DNA of 64,000 bases from Thermaceae bacterium (GTDB lineage Bacteria > Deinococcota > Deinococci > Deinococcales > Thermaceae). This document shows, in pieces, positions 16,250-24,874 of the stretch. The position numbers and the translations under genes are program-made. Location of the stretch: contig JADMIM010000009.1 in the NCBI GenBank assembly GCA_015478585.1, positions 1-64,000 on the forward strand, in the 5' to 3' direction. Position 1 is the first letter of the stretch. Each line of letters starts with the position of its first letter. The notes below the pieces were generated by a model. It was not told where the DNA came from and did not search any database. It saw only the letters and a list, made by a program, of their open reading frames with translations.

Positions 16250-17206
16250 TTATCGCACGTAGGTCAGCCAGGCATCGTATTTGGGGTTGCGGCCCTGAGC
16301 GGCTTCTAGATAGGCGACCCTGAGCTTCAGGGTGTGCTCGCCTGCCGTGCCTTTGCCGATGGCGCGGTGGTCGAGGTAAGAAACCGGCGTAACCTCCGCT
16401 GCGGTGCCAACCATAAACATCTCGTCGGCCATGTAGAGTTGATCGCGCGTAGCTCGAACCTCGCGCACCTCGTAGCCCAGGTCTCGAGCCACTGCCATTA
16501 CCGAGTCACGGGTGATACCCATCAAGTTGACCGAGTGCTCGATGGCGTAGAGCACCTTTCCTTTGAAGAAGAACAAATTCTCGCCCGAGCCTTCCGCCAC
16601 GAAGCCTTCCTTGTCCAAAAGCAAGGCTTCATCCGCTCCCGCCTGCTGGGCCTCGATGCGGGCCAGGGCACTATTTACATAGTTGCCACCGACTTTGGCT
16701 TTGCCCGGCATCACATTGGCGGGAAAGCGGGCCCAAGAAGAAGTGATCAGCTTGGCCCCCTTGCGTACTGCCTCGTCGCCCAAGTAGGTACCCCACTCCC
16801 AGGCCGCCACCATCACCTCGGCGGGATTGTTGGGTAAGGGGTTTACACCCAGGCTGGTGGCTCCCATCCAGGCCAGTGGGCGGATATAACAGCTCTTATA
16901 GCCGTTCTCGCGGATTACGCTGAGGATACCCTCGCTCACTTGCTCAGGAGTAAAAGGCATCTCGAACATCATCACCTTGGCACTGTGAAAAAAACGCTCG
17001 ACGTGCTCGGAAAGCCGGAACACGGCGGGGCCTTTGGGAGTTTCGTAGGCCCGGATGCCCTCGAACACACTGGTTCCATAGTGCATGGCATGGGTCAGCA
17101 CCGAGACCTTGGCCTCTTCTTGGGGAACCGTATGCCCGTTGAACCAGATCAGGCCGGTTTTCATCTTGGTCTCGCCACCGAGTTTAGGTTTGATTTCCGC
17201 TGCCAT
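16250..17206 (-). CDS. ilvE: Branched-chain amino acid aminotransferase
   Basis: 318 residues of fold-type IV PLP aminotransferase. It starts GLIWFNGHTVPQEEAKVSVLTHAMHYGTSVFEGIRAY, typical of IlvE, and the PLP Lys lies in KAKVGGNYVNSALA. LLLDKEGFVAEGSGENLF and MFMVGTAAEVTPV are family motifs. It exchanges amino groups between leucine, isoleucine or valine and 2-oxoglutarate. ATG at 17206 follows GGAGG by five bases and is preferred to an in-frame start 24 bases upstream. It is the first backbone gene after the IS cluster. Confidence 0.94.
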   Translation of the reverse strand: MAAEIKPKLGGETKMKTGLIWFNGHTVPQEEAKVSVLTHAMHYGTSVFEGIRAYETPKGPAVFRLSEHVERFFHSAKVMMFEMPFTPEQVSEGILSVIRENGYKSCYIRPLAWMGATSLGVNPLPNNPAEVMVAAWEWGTYLGDEAVRKGAKLITSSWARFPANVMPGKAKVGGNYVNSALARIEAQQAGADEALLLDKEGFVAEGSGENLFFFKGKVLYAIEHSVNLMGITRDSVMAVARDLGYEVREVRATRDQLYMADEMFMVGTAAEVTPVSYLDHRAIGKGTAGEHTLKLRVAYLEAAQGRNPKYDAWLTYVR

Positions 17207-17309
17207 AGATTCCTCCAAAAACCCCTCCATGCACCCCTGGTAAGGGAGGCTAAGGAGCTACTGCGCATCGAAGCAAGATGGGCTCGAGCGCTAAAACACG
17301 TACTTGAAA

Positions 17310-18110
17310 TCATACCTCTTTGAGCAGACTTTGTAACGATTCGGGGAGCAGGTGGCGGTAAGCCATCACGTTGCGCTCGCCGGTCTGGAGTTGCAAAAGA
17401 CGGCCCGCGGTGTCCTGGAGAATTGGCATCAGTTCAGGGGTTTTGACCACTTCGGGGAGCAGGTCGCGCAACTGGGCCTCGAGCTGGGTCTGGGCTAGAT
17501 ATCTGGCGGCCTGCAAAGCGTCACCCTCGAGGCGAGACTTGAGCGGAAAACGCGCTAACCGTACCGCTTCCCGCTCAACGAGGGCGCTGCCCAGCAGCCT
17601 CTGGCAGTTTATGCAAGGGCTCTGTAGGCTGGGTTTGCCGCAGATGATGCAGGGGGGGTTGGGGTCGGCTTTTTGCTTTTGCAGCACCGCTTTGCCCGCC
17701 TTGAGAATGGCGCTTTGCAGATTTTCGGGGGCGGTCTGGCTGAGCTTGCGCAGGCTGGATTCTTCGTCGGGGCTGAGATTGGGCCGGGGTTGAGGCTTCT
17801 GCTTGGGTTTGGCCCGGCGCTCGAGCTGGCGTTCCTTGAAACGGATGTCGCTGACCACACCGGGCAGAACCTGCTGATAGCGGGCAATAAACTTCTCCCG
17901 CTCGTACTTGAGGTGGAAGGCTGCGGCAGAATCCGGCACGCTTACCGTGAGTACCCCGTCGGTGAGGTCGGTGGCCTCGGAAATCTGACCCAATATCTCC
18001 CCCGCCACCTGGGGCCATAGAATCAGGGCTCTGCCCCGCCGCAGACCGGCTTTCAAGCCCTTAGTCTCGAGCAGCTTGCTGAGCAGTTCGGCGGGGCGTT
18101 TGGCGGGCAT
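17310..18110 (-). CDS. DciA/DUF721 family protein (putative replicative helicase loader)
   Basis: 266 residues. The N-terminal DUF721/DciA module is visible in LLETKGLKAGLRRGRALILWPQVAGEILGQISEATDLTDGVLTVSV and the helix EREKFIARYQQVL. After a charged linker comes a CxxC...CxxC zinc-ribbon-like stretch (CIICGKPS...CINC), then a helical tail. DciA proteins load DnaB helicase in bacteria that lack DnaC. In many genomes dciA lies beside recF, and recF is about 1.2 kb away here. The zinc-ribbon tail makes it longer than a minimal DciA. Confidence 0.75.
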   Translation of the reverse strand: MPAKRPAELLSKLLETKGLKAGLRRGRALILWPQVAGEILGQISEATDLTDGVLTVSVPDSAAAFHLKYEREKFIARYQQVLPGVVSDIRFKERQLERRAKPKQKPQPRPNLSPDEESSLRKLSQTAPENLQSAILKAGKAVLQKQKADPNPPCIICGKPSLQSPCINCQRLLGSALVEREAVRLARFPLKSRLEGDALQAARYLAQTQLEAQLRDLLPEVVKTPELMPILQDTAGRLLQLQTGERNVMAYRHLLPESLQSLLKEV

Positions 18111-18232
18111 GGGCGGCTCGAGTCTAGTCTATCGTGCCGAAAAGGGGATGAGCGCTAGGGTAAGTAGAGGATTATGGCGGTTTTGGGCTGTCCAGGCTCT
18201 ATCTTTTTCCGGGAGGCTGTAAGTTATACAGC

Positions 18233-18970
18233 GTGGACTTGTCGCCTTATCAGTGGGTGGTTGCCTTCTTCGCGGCAGTAATTGTGGGCGGCTCGAAATC
18301 TGGGCTGCCGGGGGCGGGAGTCCTGGCGGTGGCCCTGTTCGCCCAGATTTTTCCGGCCAAAGAGTCCACCGGGGCCTTACTTCCGGTGCTGCTGGTGGGG
18401 GATGTGCTGGCGGTAACGATGATGCGCCGACACGCCAACTGGCCCCAACTGCTGAGAATATTTCCCTGGACGGCAGTGGGCGTATTGGCTGGGGTCTGGG
18501 TCTTGGCCCATATCAACAACGCCCAGCTTCGGCTGGTGATTGGTGTCCTGGTGGTGGGCATGACCCTTTATCAGTTTGCTGTGCGTCTGCTGCGCCAACC
18601 CCAGAGGGTGTCGAGCCACTCGAGGGTTTTCGCTGCCAGCATGGGGATTACCGCAGGTCTAACCACCATGATTGCCAACGCGGCAGGGCCGTTTACCACG
18701 CTCTATTTGCTGGCGATGCAGATGGGCAAGCTTGAGTTCGTGGGAACTACGGCCTGGTTTTATTTCGCTGTCAACCTGTTCAAGATGCCGTTGGCCTCGA
18801 GCCTGGGCCTGATTACCCTCGAGTCCCTGCGAATCAATCTGCTCTTGGTTCCAGCGGTAATTGCGGGGGCTTTTGGAGGGCGCTGGCTACTACACCGTAT
18901 CCACCAAGGGCTCTTCGAGAACGCGGTGCTGATTCTGGCACTGCTGGGGGGGCTGAACTTATTGTTCTAA
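18233..18970 (+). CDS. TauE/SafE family membrane transporter
   Basis: 245 residues, strongly hydrophobic with about eight membrane segments. The start WVVAFFAAVIVGGSKSGLPGAG is a typical SafE signature, and the repeat half has GITAGLTTMIANAAGPFTTLYLL. Members export sulfite or sulfur-containing organic acids. The GTG start has no close SD. A TAAGTT hexamer at 18220-18225 would place transcription start next to the GTG, so the message may be leaderless. It is convergent with and overlaps the NIPSNAP gene by four bases. Confidence 0.85.
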   Translation: MDLSPYQWVVAFFAAVIVGGSKSGLPGAGVLAVALFAQIFPAKESTGALLPVLLVGDVLAVTMMRRHANWPQLLRIFPWTAVGVLAGVWVLAHINNAQLRLVIGVLVVGMTLYQFAVRLLRQPQRVSSHSRVFAASMGITAGLTTMIANAAGPFTTLYLLAMQMGKLEFVGTTAWFYFAVNLFKMPLASSLGLITLESLRINLLLVPAVIAGAFGGRWLLHRIHQGLFENAVLILALLGGLNLLF

Positions 18971-19257
18971 ACCACGTCCACAAAATGGTTTTCCATCCGG
19001 GCGATTAGCCGTCCGGGGTCGGGCTGCATAGTTTTGCGCTCCTGGGAGGCGAAATAGGCCGCGTCGAGCCTTTCCCAGTGTTGCGCATCGTCCAGGGCCA
19101 TAATCCAGACGAACTGATTGGTATCGGCCACCGTCCAGGCTCCCAACACCCGAAAGCCGATTTTCTCGCGCAGGGGCTTGAGTTTTTGACTCCACTCCAA
19201 TGCAAACTGCTCAAGCTGGCCTTTATTGATGGTGTAGATGCGGAGTTGGGTTTTCAT
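18967..19257 (-). CDS. NIPSNAP family protein
   Basis: 96 residues, a dimeric alpha-beta barrel-type protein. The start TQLRIYTINKGQLEQFALEW and GFRVLGAWTVADTNQFVWIMALDD are the typical NIPSNAP pattern of a RIY opening and a W.tfD.NqfvW strand. No enzymatic function is established for most members. It lies 20 bases downstream of the recF stop on the same strand and is probably co-transcribed. Confidence 0.8.
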   Translation of the reverse strand: MKTQLRIYTINKGQLEQFALEWSQKLKPLREKIGFRVLGAWTVADTNQFVWIMALDDAQHWERLDAAYFASQERKTMQPDPGRLIARMENHFVDVV

Positions 19258-19276
19258 AAAACAATTGTACCGGGCC

Positions 19277-20299
19277 TCACGACCAAACCCCGGCTTCTAT
19301 GTTGATAACTGCCCCCAGGCCAGGGGTCTCGAGCCCTGCCAGAATGGCCTGGGGCAAACTGCCCGCATAGGCTAGCAAAGCCCCTCTACGCCGTGCGTCC
19401 AACTCGGTGTGCCATTCGTCCACCAGCAGCAATGGGGCTTCTTCGTAGTGAGTCCAGAGCAGACGGTGCTCGGCTAAGCACAGGGCCAAAGCGATGCTAC
19501 GGGCCTCGCCCCGGCTGGCAAACTTGGCGGCCTCGCGTCCGGAGAGCGACAGGCTGAGGTCGTCGCGGTGGGGGCCGAGTTGGGTCACGCCACGCTCGAG
19601 GTCTTCTTGAATGTTGTCTTCCAAAACCCCCAGAAAGCGCTCGGGGTCTACGGTCTCAAACAGCTCGAGGCCCAGCTCGCCAGGGGCCAGTTCAGCGTAG
19701 GCTTCCTTAGCCAGCGGGGCCAGCTTGGAAAGTATCCGGCGGCGCAGGGACAGTATTTCGGCTCCATATTTGACCAACTCGGCGTTCCATACCCCGATGC
19801 CCTTGCCGCCCATCTTCAAAACCGCGTTGCGCTGGCCTAAAGCCCGAGCATAGGCCGAGGTCATCGAGCGGTAGCGGGCCGAGAAGCGCGAGAGCAGCAA
19901 GTCCAAGAAGCGGCGGCGCTCCTCGGGGCCACCCAGCACCAGCTCGAGGTCGTCTGGCCCTAACAGAACCGCTCCGGGAAGCTGGGAAAGCTCGCGCAGG
20001 CTGGCCGGAGTTTCGTTGAGCTGGTGTTCGCGCCCCTCTCGAGAGAGCTTAACCTCGAGGCGGCTGGATCCAAACTGGGTCTCGATGTCGGCGTGAATCC
20101 AGGCCTCGCTTTCGCCAAAGCCGATGCGCTCGAGCATCCCGTTGCGGAGTTCGCCACCCAGCACCAGCTCGATAGCCTCGAGCAGGTTGGTCTTGCCCTG
20201 GGCGTTGCCCCCCACCACAGTGCTCAGGCCAGGCGGCGGGACGAACTCAGAACTCACCAAATTGCGAAAGTTTTTCTGCCGAAGGCGCAAAAGCTGCAC
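19277..20299 (-). CDS. recF: DNA replication and repair protein RecF
   Basis: 340 residues, SMC-like ATPase. LRLRQKNFRNL opens the protein, Walker A is GGNAQGKTNLLEAI, SRGEARSIALALCLAEHRLL is the signature region, and LLLVDEWHTELDARRRGALL is Walker B with the D-loop. RecF with RecO and RecR loads RecA at gapped DNA. TTG at 20320 is an upstream alternative, but GTG at 20299 gives the family's usual start (M)QLLRLRQKNFRN and is preferred. Confidence 0.93.
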   Translation of the reverse strand: MQLLRLRQKNFRNLVSSEFVPPPGLSTVVGGNAQGKTNLLEAIELVLGGELRNGMLERIGFGESEAWIHADIETQFGSSRLEVKLSREGREHQLNETPASLRELSQLPGAVLLGPDDLELVLGGPEERRRFLDLLLSRFSARYRSMTSAYARALGQRNAVLKMGGKGIGVWNAELVKYGAEILSLRRRILSKLAPLAKEAYAELAPGELGLELFETVDPERFLGVLEDNIQEDLERGVTQLGPHRDDLSLSLSGREAAKFASRGEARSIALALCLAEHRLLWTHYEEAPLLLVDEWHTELDARRRGALLAYAGSLPQAILAGLETPGLGAVINIEAGVWS

Positions 20300-20320
20300 T
20301 AAGCTATAGGCTAAAGGCAA

Positions 20321-20587
20321 AAGGGGAAATGCTCAACGCAATAGGTGACACGGCGTTGACCATTCACCGTGAGGAACGTCGCAGGTCGCAGGTCTCATGC
20401 CCCAGGTCAAAGATAAGGTTTTGACTTGCGACCAACAGCCAGCAGAGCCCACCAACTTGCGACCTGTGACTTGAGACAATGCCGTTGCGGTCAACGAATC
20501 GGAAGCCGCTTCCGATTTCGACGGTCAACGGTTAACCGTGAACCGTGCCGGAGGCGCTCAGGCCGCCCTCAATATGTTTATGCCATA
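20321..20587. repeat. Intergenic repeat and palindrome region between recF and the MFS gene
   Basis: The interval contains many short related strings. GTCGCAGGTC-type and GACTTGCGACC-type fragments occur in both orientations, CGGTCAACG occurs twice (near 20489 and 20520), and GGTTAACCGTGAACCGTG is an AACCGTG direct repeat. AATCGGAAG (20497-20505) and CTTCCGATT (20509-20517) form a perfect 9-bp hairpin with a CCG loop. It looks like clustered palindromic intergenic repeats, not a gene. No ORF with an SD was seen. Confidence 0.6.
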
Positions 20588-21838
20588 ATGCAGTCTATGC
20601 GCCGTTCTGCCAGCATGACCTTCATATTGGTGGTTTTCCTGATTGACACCATGGGCCTGGGGCTGATTATCCCGGTTTTGCCCCGTCTGATCGAGCAACT
20701 CGCGGGCGGTATCAACGCGGGCTCGCTCTACAACGGCCTGTTTATCGCCATCTACTCGGCCATGCAGTTTATCTTCGCCTCCTTGCTGGGTGCGCTCAGT
20801 GACCGCTACGGCCGCCGTCCGGTGCTGCTGATTTCGCTGCTGGCTACCGCCCTGGATTACCTGATTGCTGCCCTCACCCCCTATCTATGGCTGTTGTTGG
20901 TGACCAGGGTAATGGCTGGGGTGCTAGCTTCGACTTTTAGCGTGGCGAATGCCTATATCGCCGATATCTCCAAACCCCAAGAGCGGGCTAAAAACTTTGG
21001 TCTGGTAGGGGCTATCTTTGGGATTGGCTTTATCCTGGGGCCAGCGCTGGGCGGTTTGCTGGGCAATGCGGGCCTGCGGCTGCCGTTTTACTTCGCCGCG
21101 GGGTTGGCCCTACTCAACGCCCTGTACGGTTATTTCGTGCTGCCGGAATCCCTCGAGCCGGAAAACCGCAGCAGCACCCGGCCCTCCTTGACCAATCCGC
21201 TAGCATCGCTCTCGGTGCTGGGGCGCGTCCCTCTTATCCGGGGTCTGAGCCTCAGCATCGTGCTGCTCAACCTGGCCTTTCAGCTTTTGTATAGCGTGTG
21301 GGTGCTGTATACCGGCTACCGCTTTGGCTGGACGGCCTGGCAGATTGGCCTCTCGCTGATGCTGGTGGGGGTGGTTTCGGTGGTCTCGCAGGGCTGGCTG
21401 GTGGGCGCAGTGGTGCCCCGCCTTGGCGAACGGCGGGCGGTGCTGCTGAGTTTTGGGGTGGGTGTTTTGGATTATATTTTTTACGGGCTTTCCACCCAGA
21501 GTTGGATGATATACGCGACCATCCTGCTGGGACTTATCGGCAATCTGGGCGGGCCAGCGCTACAAGCCCTGATCTCGAGGGCCGCCTCTGATAAAGAACA
21601 GGGTACGGTACAAGGGGCGCTGGCGGCGCTAGCTAGCCTGACCGGGGTGGTGGGGCCGCTGCTGGGCGGGTTTATTTTCGCTGCCTTTGCCAAAGAGGGC
21701 GGGGTTAACTGGCTAGTGGGGATGCCCTTTTTCTTGGGGGCGCTGCTCTATGCGCTGGCCCTCCTCAACACCACCCTGACCTTTCGCCGCCTGCCCGAGG
21801 AAACCTCCAAATCTCAGCCCATCGAACCGGTGGCCTAG
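20588..21838 (+). CDS. MFS transporter, TetA-like drug/proton antiporter family
   Basis: 416 residues with about 12 membrane segments. [18 protein letters not shown] is the TM1 motif of TetA-type antiporters, and [18 protein letters not shown] is the MFS motif A between TM2 and TM3. Substrate is unknown. Two start codons, ATG 20588 and ATG 20597, are both followed by RRSASMTF and no SD is visible. CATAAT at 20584-20589 could be a -10 box for a leaderless message beginning at the second ATG. The upstream in-frame extension reads through the repeat region and is not credible. Confidence 0.85.
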   Translation: MQSMRRSASMTFILVVFLIDTMGLGLIIPVLPRLIEQLAGGINAGSLYNGLFIAIYSAMQFIFASLLGALSDRYGRRPVLLISLLATALDYLIAALTPYLWLLLVTRVMAGVLASTFSVANAYIADISKPQERAKNFGLVGAIFGIGFILGPALGGLLGNAGLRLPFYFAAGLALLNALYGYFVLPESLEPENRSSTRPSLTNPLASLSVLGRVPLIRGLSLSIVLLNLAFQLLYSVWVLYTGYRFGWTAWQIGLSLMLVGVVSVVSQGWLVGAVVPRLGERRAVLLSFGVGVLDYIFYGLSTQSWMIYATILLGLIGNLGGPALQALISRAASDKEQGTVQGALAALASLTGVVGPLLGGFIFAAFAKEGGVNWLVGMPFFLGALLYALALLNTTLTFRRLPEETSKSQPIEPVA

Positions 21839-21855
21839 AGCGTTTCCCATGAATA

Positions 21856-21915
21856 CTCCGTACAGTGGATTACGACCAGTACGGGGTAATTTAGGCTCCC
21901 CTGCGGGAGCCTAAA
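21856..21915. terminator. Two tandem hairpins between convergent genes
   Basis: The first hairpin pairs CTCCGTAC (ending 21863) with GTACGGGG (starting 21879), allowing one G-T pair, with extra TGG/CCA pairing inside. The second is a perfect 11-bp stem, TTTAGGCTCCC (21890-21900) with GGGAGCCTAAA (21905-21915), loop CTGC. They lie between the convergent MFS and ywiC-like genes and could terminate both. Neither is followed by a strong T tract. Confidence 0.6.
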
Positions 21916-21938
21916 TGTGGGGAAGGCTGTCAGCATCA

Positions 21939-22727
21939 CTACCGGCCAAGCGCTGTACACAGTACGATCAGCAAGCCAAAGCCCATCTGGATCCACCCCA
22001 CTACCTTGGCAGGAACCGGAGGCACGGTAAAGCTATACACCGAAAAAGGCAACAGGGCGGCTAAAACCAGGACACTCAGCCAGGGAAGCATCCCTGCTAA
22101 AGCTCCGGCAATCAATGCTGTGATTGCTAAAACTTCAACTCGGTAAACAGCCCTCAGGTCAACAGAACTTCCCCTGGCCCGCCGTACCTGTGCTCTGGCG
22201 TAGTAAATCGCTGCCAGCGCACGCATGGCCAGCACTAGCCACAGGCCCAGCGCCAGCTTTGGATTCATACCCATAGCCAGCCCGATGCCGCTCGCCACAG
22301 AGCCCAGGGCCACTGCACCAGCAATCTCGGGCAGCAGATTGCGCCCTTGGTTACGGGCATCGAACCAGAGCTGAAGGCCCATTAGCGGAAGGGCGGCCAG
22401 CAGAGGCCACCAAAACGCTTCTTTGGCATTCAAAATAGCGATCGTCAGCCCGGCCAATCCGATTAATGCATATATCAGGGCCAAACGAGCTGCAACCGGG
22501 GTACGCGGGAAACGCTTGGCTTTTCTCACATCGGCGAGCCACAGCTTGAGCGGGTGACGGGTAAAGAAAGCGGCCAGCGCGAAAAGGCCTAACCCTAAAC
22601 CTGCCCAACTCGGGGCCACCAGCAAGCCCAACAGGATGGGCTCCAGGGTGAATCCCCAGCCGCCGTGCTCGTTGGGCAGGGCTACTGATTTTAGGGGAAC
22701 TTTGACCGTTGGTGCGGGTGCGGTCAT
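21939..22727 (-). CDS. YwiC-like membrane protein
   Basis: 262 residues with about seven membrane segments. It begins with the family hallmark LPNEHGGWGFTLEP (compare PxEHGaWg in YwiC), followed by FFTRHPLKLWLAD. YwiC is of unknown function, but in Bacillus the gene lies between the fnr/narK and narGHJI genes. It leads a minus-strand denitrification-like cluster here, which supports a role in anaerobic nitrogen-oxide metabolism. Confidence 0.78.
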   Translation of the reverse strand: MTAPAPTVKVPLKSVALPNEHGGWGFTLEPILLGLLVAPSWAGLGLGLFALAAFFTRHPLKLWLADVRKAKRFPRTPVAARLALIYALIGLAGLTIAILNAKEAFWWPLLAALPLMGLQLWFDARNQGRNLLPEIAGAVALGSVASGIGLAMGMNPKLALGLWLVLAMRALAAIYYARAQVRRARGSSVDLRAVYRVEVLAITALIAGALAGMLPWLSVLVLAALLPFSVYSFTVPPVPAKVVGWIQMGFGLLIVLCTALGR

Positions 22728-22730
22728 GGC

Positions 22731-23057
22731 TTACTCCTTTGGCAACAAGGTTAGCAGCAGCGTCAGGGGACTTTCGGCCCACACCGCGTGAGGCAGGCCC
22801 GCGGGCATATAAACCCAGGTGCCCGGTTGGGCCTCGAGTTCGTCACTGCCCAGCTTCAAACGTCCCTGTCCAGAGAGGACGTGCAAGATGGCTGCTCGAG
22901 AGGCGGCGTGTTCGGAGAGTTCCTGACCTGCATCGAAGGCGAAGAGGACGGTCTTGACCCCACCCTCAGCGTGCAAGGTGCGGCTCAGGATGCCTCTGCT
23001 GGGCACTGGGGCTTCGCAGCTGAGGTCGGGGAGATAGGTATAGGGTTGGCTTGCCAT
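22731..23057 (-). CDS. Small cupin-domain protein
   Basis: 108 residues. A single cupin barrel is seen in the G-X-H-like motif SEHAASRAAILHVLSGQGRLKLG and the second motif PGTWVYMPAGLPHAVWA, with His residues placed as metal ligands. Small cupins with this pattern often bind a metal or sense redox or NO conditions, but no reaction can be assigned. It is packed between the ywiC-like gene (three bases) and the MIP18 gene on the same strand, so it is probably co-transcribed. Confidence 0.78.
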   Translation of the reverse strand: MASQPYTYLPDLSCEAPVPSRGILSRTLHAEGGVKTVLFAFDAGQELSEHAASRAAILHVLSGQGRLKLGSDELEAQPGTWVYMPAGLPHAVWAESPLTLLLTLLPKE

Positions 23058-23079
23058 AGGTTTTTGCTGGTGAGACGGT

Positions 23080-23391
23080 CTAGCGAAACCCCAAGGCTTG
23101 GCGGGCTTCGCTGCTTAGGCGGGCTGGGCTCCAAGGCGGAGTCCAGGTTAGTTGAACGTGGACGTGGTGGATTTCTGGCAGACCCAAGAGCGCTTGTTCG
23201 ATGGCCCCCTGGATAGAGTCGTGTAGAGGACAGCCTCTGGTAGTCAGGGTCATCTGTACGAAAGCGTTGGGGGGCTCGAGCCTGAGTTCGTAAATGAGCC
23301 CCAGGTTGACCACATCTACCCCCAACTCGGGGTCATATACCTGCTGGAGTGCAGCCCAGGCCTGGGCCTCGAGGGTTTGTGGGTCTGTCAT
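23080..23391 (-). CDS. MIP18/DUF59 family metal-sulfur cluster assembly protein
   Basis: 103 residues. [19 protein letters not shown] is the signature of the DUF59 fold, and [13 protein letters not shown] carries the conserved cysteine loop. SufT and PaaD relatives help to insert or transfer Fe-S clusters. The frame is open far upstream, but ATG 23391 overlaps the stop of the membrane-protein gene (ATGA) and gives a normal-length family member, so the longer version is not real. It may mature Fe-S clusters of the neighbouring ferredoxins or of the nitrate respiration enzymes. Confidence 0.85.
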   Translation of the reverse strand: MTDPQTLEAQAWAALQQVYDPELGVDVVNLGLIYELRLEPPNAFVQMTLTTRGCPLHDSIQGAIEQALLGLPEIHHVHVQLTWTPPWSPARLSSEARQALGFR

Positions 23392-24548
23392 CGTCGCATC
23401 ACCTCCACTAAGGTGTAAATAAAAAACCCCACTCCCCCTACCAAAAGCCAGGCTGCCGGAGGAGCAAAGGGGATAAGCAGAGCTCCTACGCCCAACAAAC
23501 CCCCCGCCAGTCGAGGTGTCCATTCGGGGAGCATCTCCTTGAGCAGGGGAACTCTTGTTCGCCCCACCAGGGGGGCATAGCGGTGTGTCCAGATCAGAAA
23601 GGGGGTGATTTTGTAGAGCATTCCGGTGACGATTAGACCTACAAACCCCAGCCCAAACCAGAGCCCAGCCAACCAGTAGCGTTGAAAGACAAAAGCCCCC
23701 AGCGCGAGCAGTAAAAAGCCTGCTCCGGCCAGGAAGTGCTGCACACCAACGTCCAACACCCGCTTGTTGCGGTGGCGCAGCAGGTTCAGCAAGTCGTAGC
23801 CAGCGATGCCAATACCCAGCACCAGCAGTGCCACCCCCAGCCGCTGCCCCCAAGCCAAACCCAATAAGCCCAGGTTGAGCGCCCACAGCTCGAGGCCCAA
23901 CCATTTTGTATTGCCGCCGTGCGACAAGGTAAACATCTCTACTAACTTGTGCCCCACTCCCCAAATGGAAAGCAGGAAAACTCCCGCCAACCCCGCCACA
24001 GCGTGCCAGGCCAGCCGATTGGGATCGTAAAACCCGTACCGCAAGCTCAGGGCTTGCAGCATCCCCAGAAGCGGGGTCAGCACCAAATAGAACATCACCC
24101 AGGCCAGCGCAGTTGCCACCGGATTCCAGCGCTCGGCCTGGCGAAAAGTTAAGAGCATATGCAGGGCAAAAACCAGCAGTCCCAAAAATCCCAGCCCCCC
24201 TCCGAGGGCGAGCTGGCTCGAGTTTTGGCTCAGGAAGCCGCCCACTTGCAGGGGTGTTCCCAGTCCCCATAGCAGCAAGGTGGCATAGCCCCAGTGGGGT
24301 TTAGCCAGGGGCCCCTCGAGGATCACCGCAACCAACTGCTGCATGACCCCCATCAGCACCCCCACCCCAAAACCCAGAAAGAGCAAGTGGGCCACTGCCA
24401 GGGTGATGGGATGGCGGTAGCTAAGCAGCGCCTGGGGGTGCAAGGCCAACAACCAGACCCCTACCAACAAGTCCACGCTGCCCACCGCGATAAAGCCCAG
24501 TGGCAGACTAAGGGGCAGTGGCTTGATCTGGGGGGATAGCCCGGTCAC
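23388..24548 (-). CDS. Polytopic membrane protein of denitrification-type cluster (NnrS- or haem-copper-oxidase-like)
   Basis: 386 residues with 11-12 predicted membrane helices. Conserved-looking histidines lie in [38 protein letters not shown] and [10 protein letters not shown], a pattern that could bind haem or copper as in NnrS or subunit-I-like proteins. I cannot fix the family. GTG 24548 lacks an SD. A TAGGCT -10 box occupies -12 to -7 of the GTG itself, so a leaderless mRNA is likely, and a perfect CRP/FNR palindrome is centred 41.5 bases upstream. Regulation by oxygen or NO through a CRP/FNR protein is thus directly suggested. Confidence 0.6.
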   Translation of the reverse strand: MTGLSPQIKPLPLSLPLGFIAVGSVDLLVGVWLLALHPQALLSYRHPITLAVAHLLFLGFGVGVLMGVMQQLVAVILEGPLAKPHWGYATLLLWGLGTPLQVGGFLSQNSSQLALGGGLGFLGLLVFALHMLLTFRQAERWNPVATALAWVMFYLVLTPLLGMLQALSLRYGFYDPNRLAWHAVAGLAGVFLLSIWGVGHKLVEMFTLSHGGNTKWLGLELWALNLGLLGLAWGQRLGVALLVLGIGIAGYDLLNLLRHRNKRVLDVGVQHFLAGAGFLLLALGAFVFQRYWLAGLWFGLGFVGLIVTGMLYKITPFLIWTHRYAPLVGRTRVPLLKEMLPEWTPRLAGGLLGVGALLIPFAPPAAWLLVGGVGFFIYTLVEVMRR

Positions 24549-24579
24549 GATCCCAGCCTAAGCAGGGCTTGCGACAGGG

Positions 24580-24599
24580 GCCATGACTCAGGTCATGGC
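24580..24599. promoter_or_regulatory. CRP/FNR-type operator between divergent denitrification-type genes
   Basis: GCCATGAC-TCAG-GTCATGGC is a perfect 8+8 palindrome with a 4-base spacer. Its core TGAC-N4-GTCA has the layout of DNR/NnrR sites (TTGAC-N4-GTCAA). Its centre at 24589.5 is exactly 41.5 bases upstream of the leaderless GTG at 24548, the class II position. It lies about 58 bases before the DUF2249 gene on the other strand and could serve both promoters. The DnrT-like protein in this window is one candidate ligand. Confidence 0.7.
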
Positions 24600-24647
24600 G
24601 TACCCAAACTTGGGAAGAGCATCTTGGAGGACGAGAGGAGAAAAACC

Positions 24648-24872
24648 ATGCAAACCCTAGACGTACGCAGCATCGCCCCCCGTGAGCGCCACCCCCAAAT
24701 TTTCAACCTGTTCGACGGCTTGAAGCCGGGTGAGGCTTTCGAGCTGGTCAACGACCACGACCCCAAGCCCTTGTTTTACCAGTTCAACGCCGAGCGCGGC
24801 GGGCAGTTTGGTTGGGACTACCTCGAGCAAGGCCCTGAGGTCTGGCGGGTGAGGATCGGGAAAAAGGACTAG
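24648..24872 (+). CDS. DUF2249 domain protein
   Basis: 74 residues. LDVRSIAPRERHPQIFNLFDGLKPGEAFELVNDHDPKPLFYQF is the complete DUF2249 pattern, ending in VWRVRIGK. The fold resembles TusA/SirA. The family recurs in denitrification loci of many bacteria and is suspected to have redox or sulfur-transfer roles, but no reaction is proven. ATG 24648 follows GAGGAG and is preferred to an ATG 24 bases upstream. It is the first gene of a plus-strand unit facing away from the CRP/FNR site. Confidence 0.88.
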   Translation: MQTLDVRSIAPRERHPQIFNLFDGLKPGEAFELVNDHDPKPLFYQFNAERGGQFGWDYLEQGPEVWRVRIGKKD

Positions 24873-24874
24873 CC

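Noticed and set aside
21856-21915. Riboswitch or small RNA
   Set aside because: Position between two convergent gene ends and simple hairpins fit transcription termination better.
23080-24270. One long 396-residue protein fused to the DUF59 domain
   Set aside because: The upstream part lies antiparallel-free in another frame of the polytopic membrane gene, has low-complexity Gly/Ala/Arg character, and ATG 23391 with an ATGA overlap gives a normal 103-residue protein.
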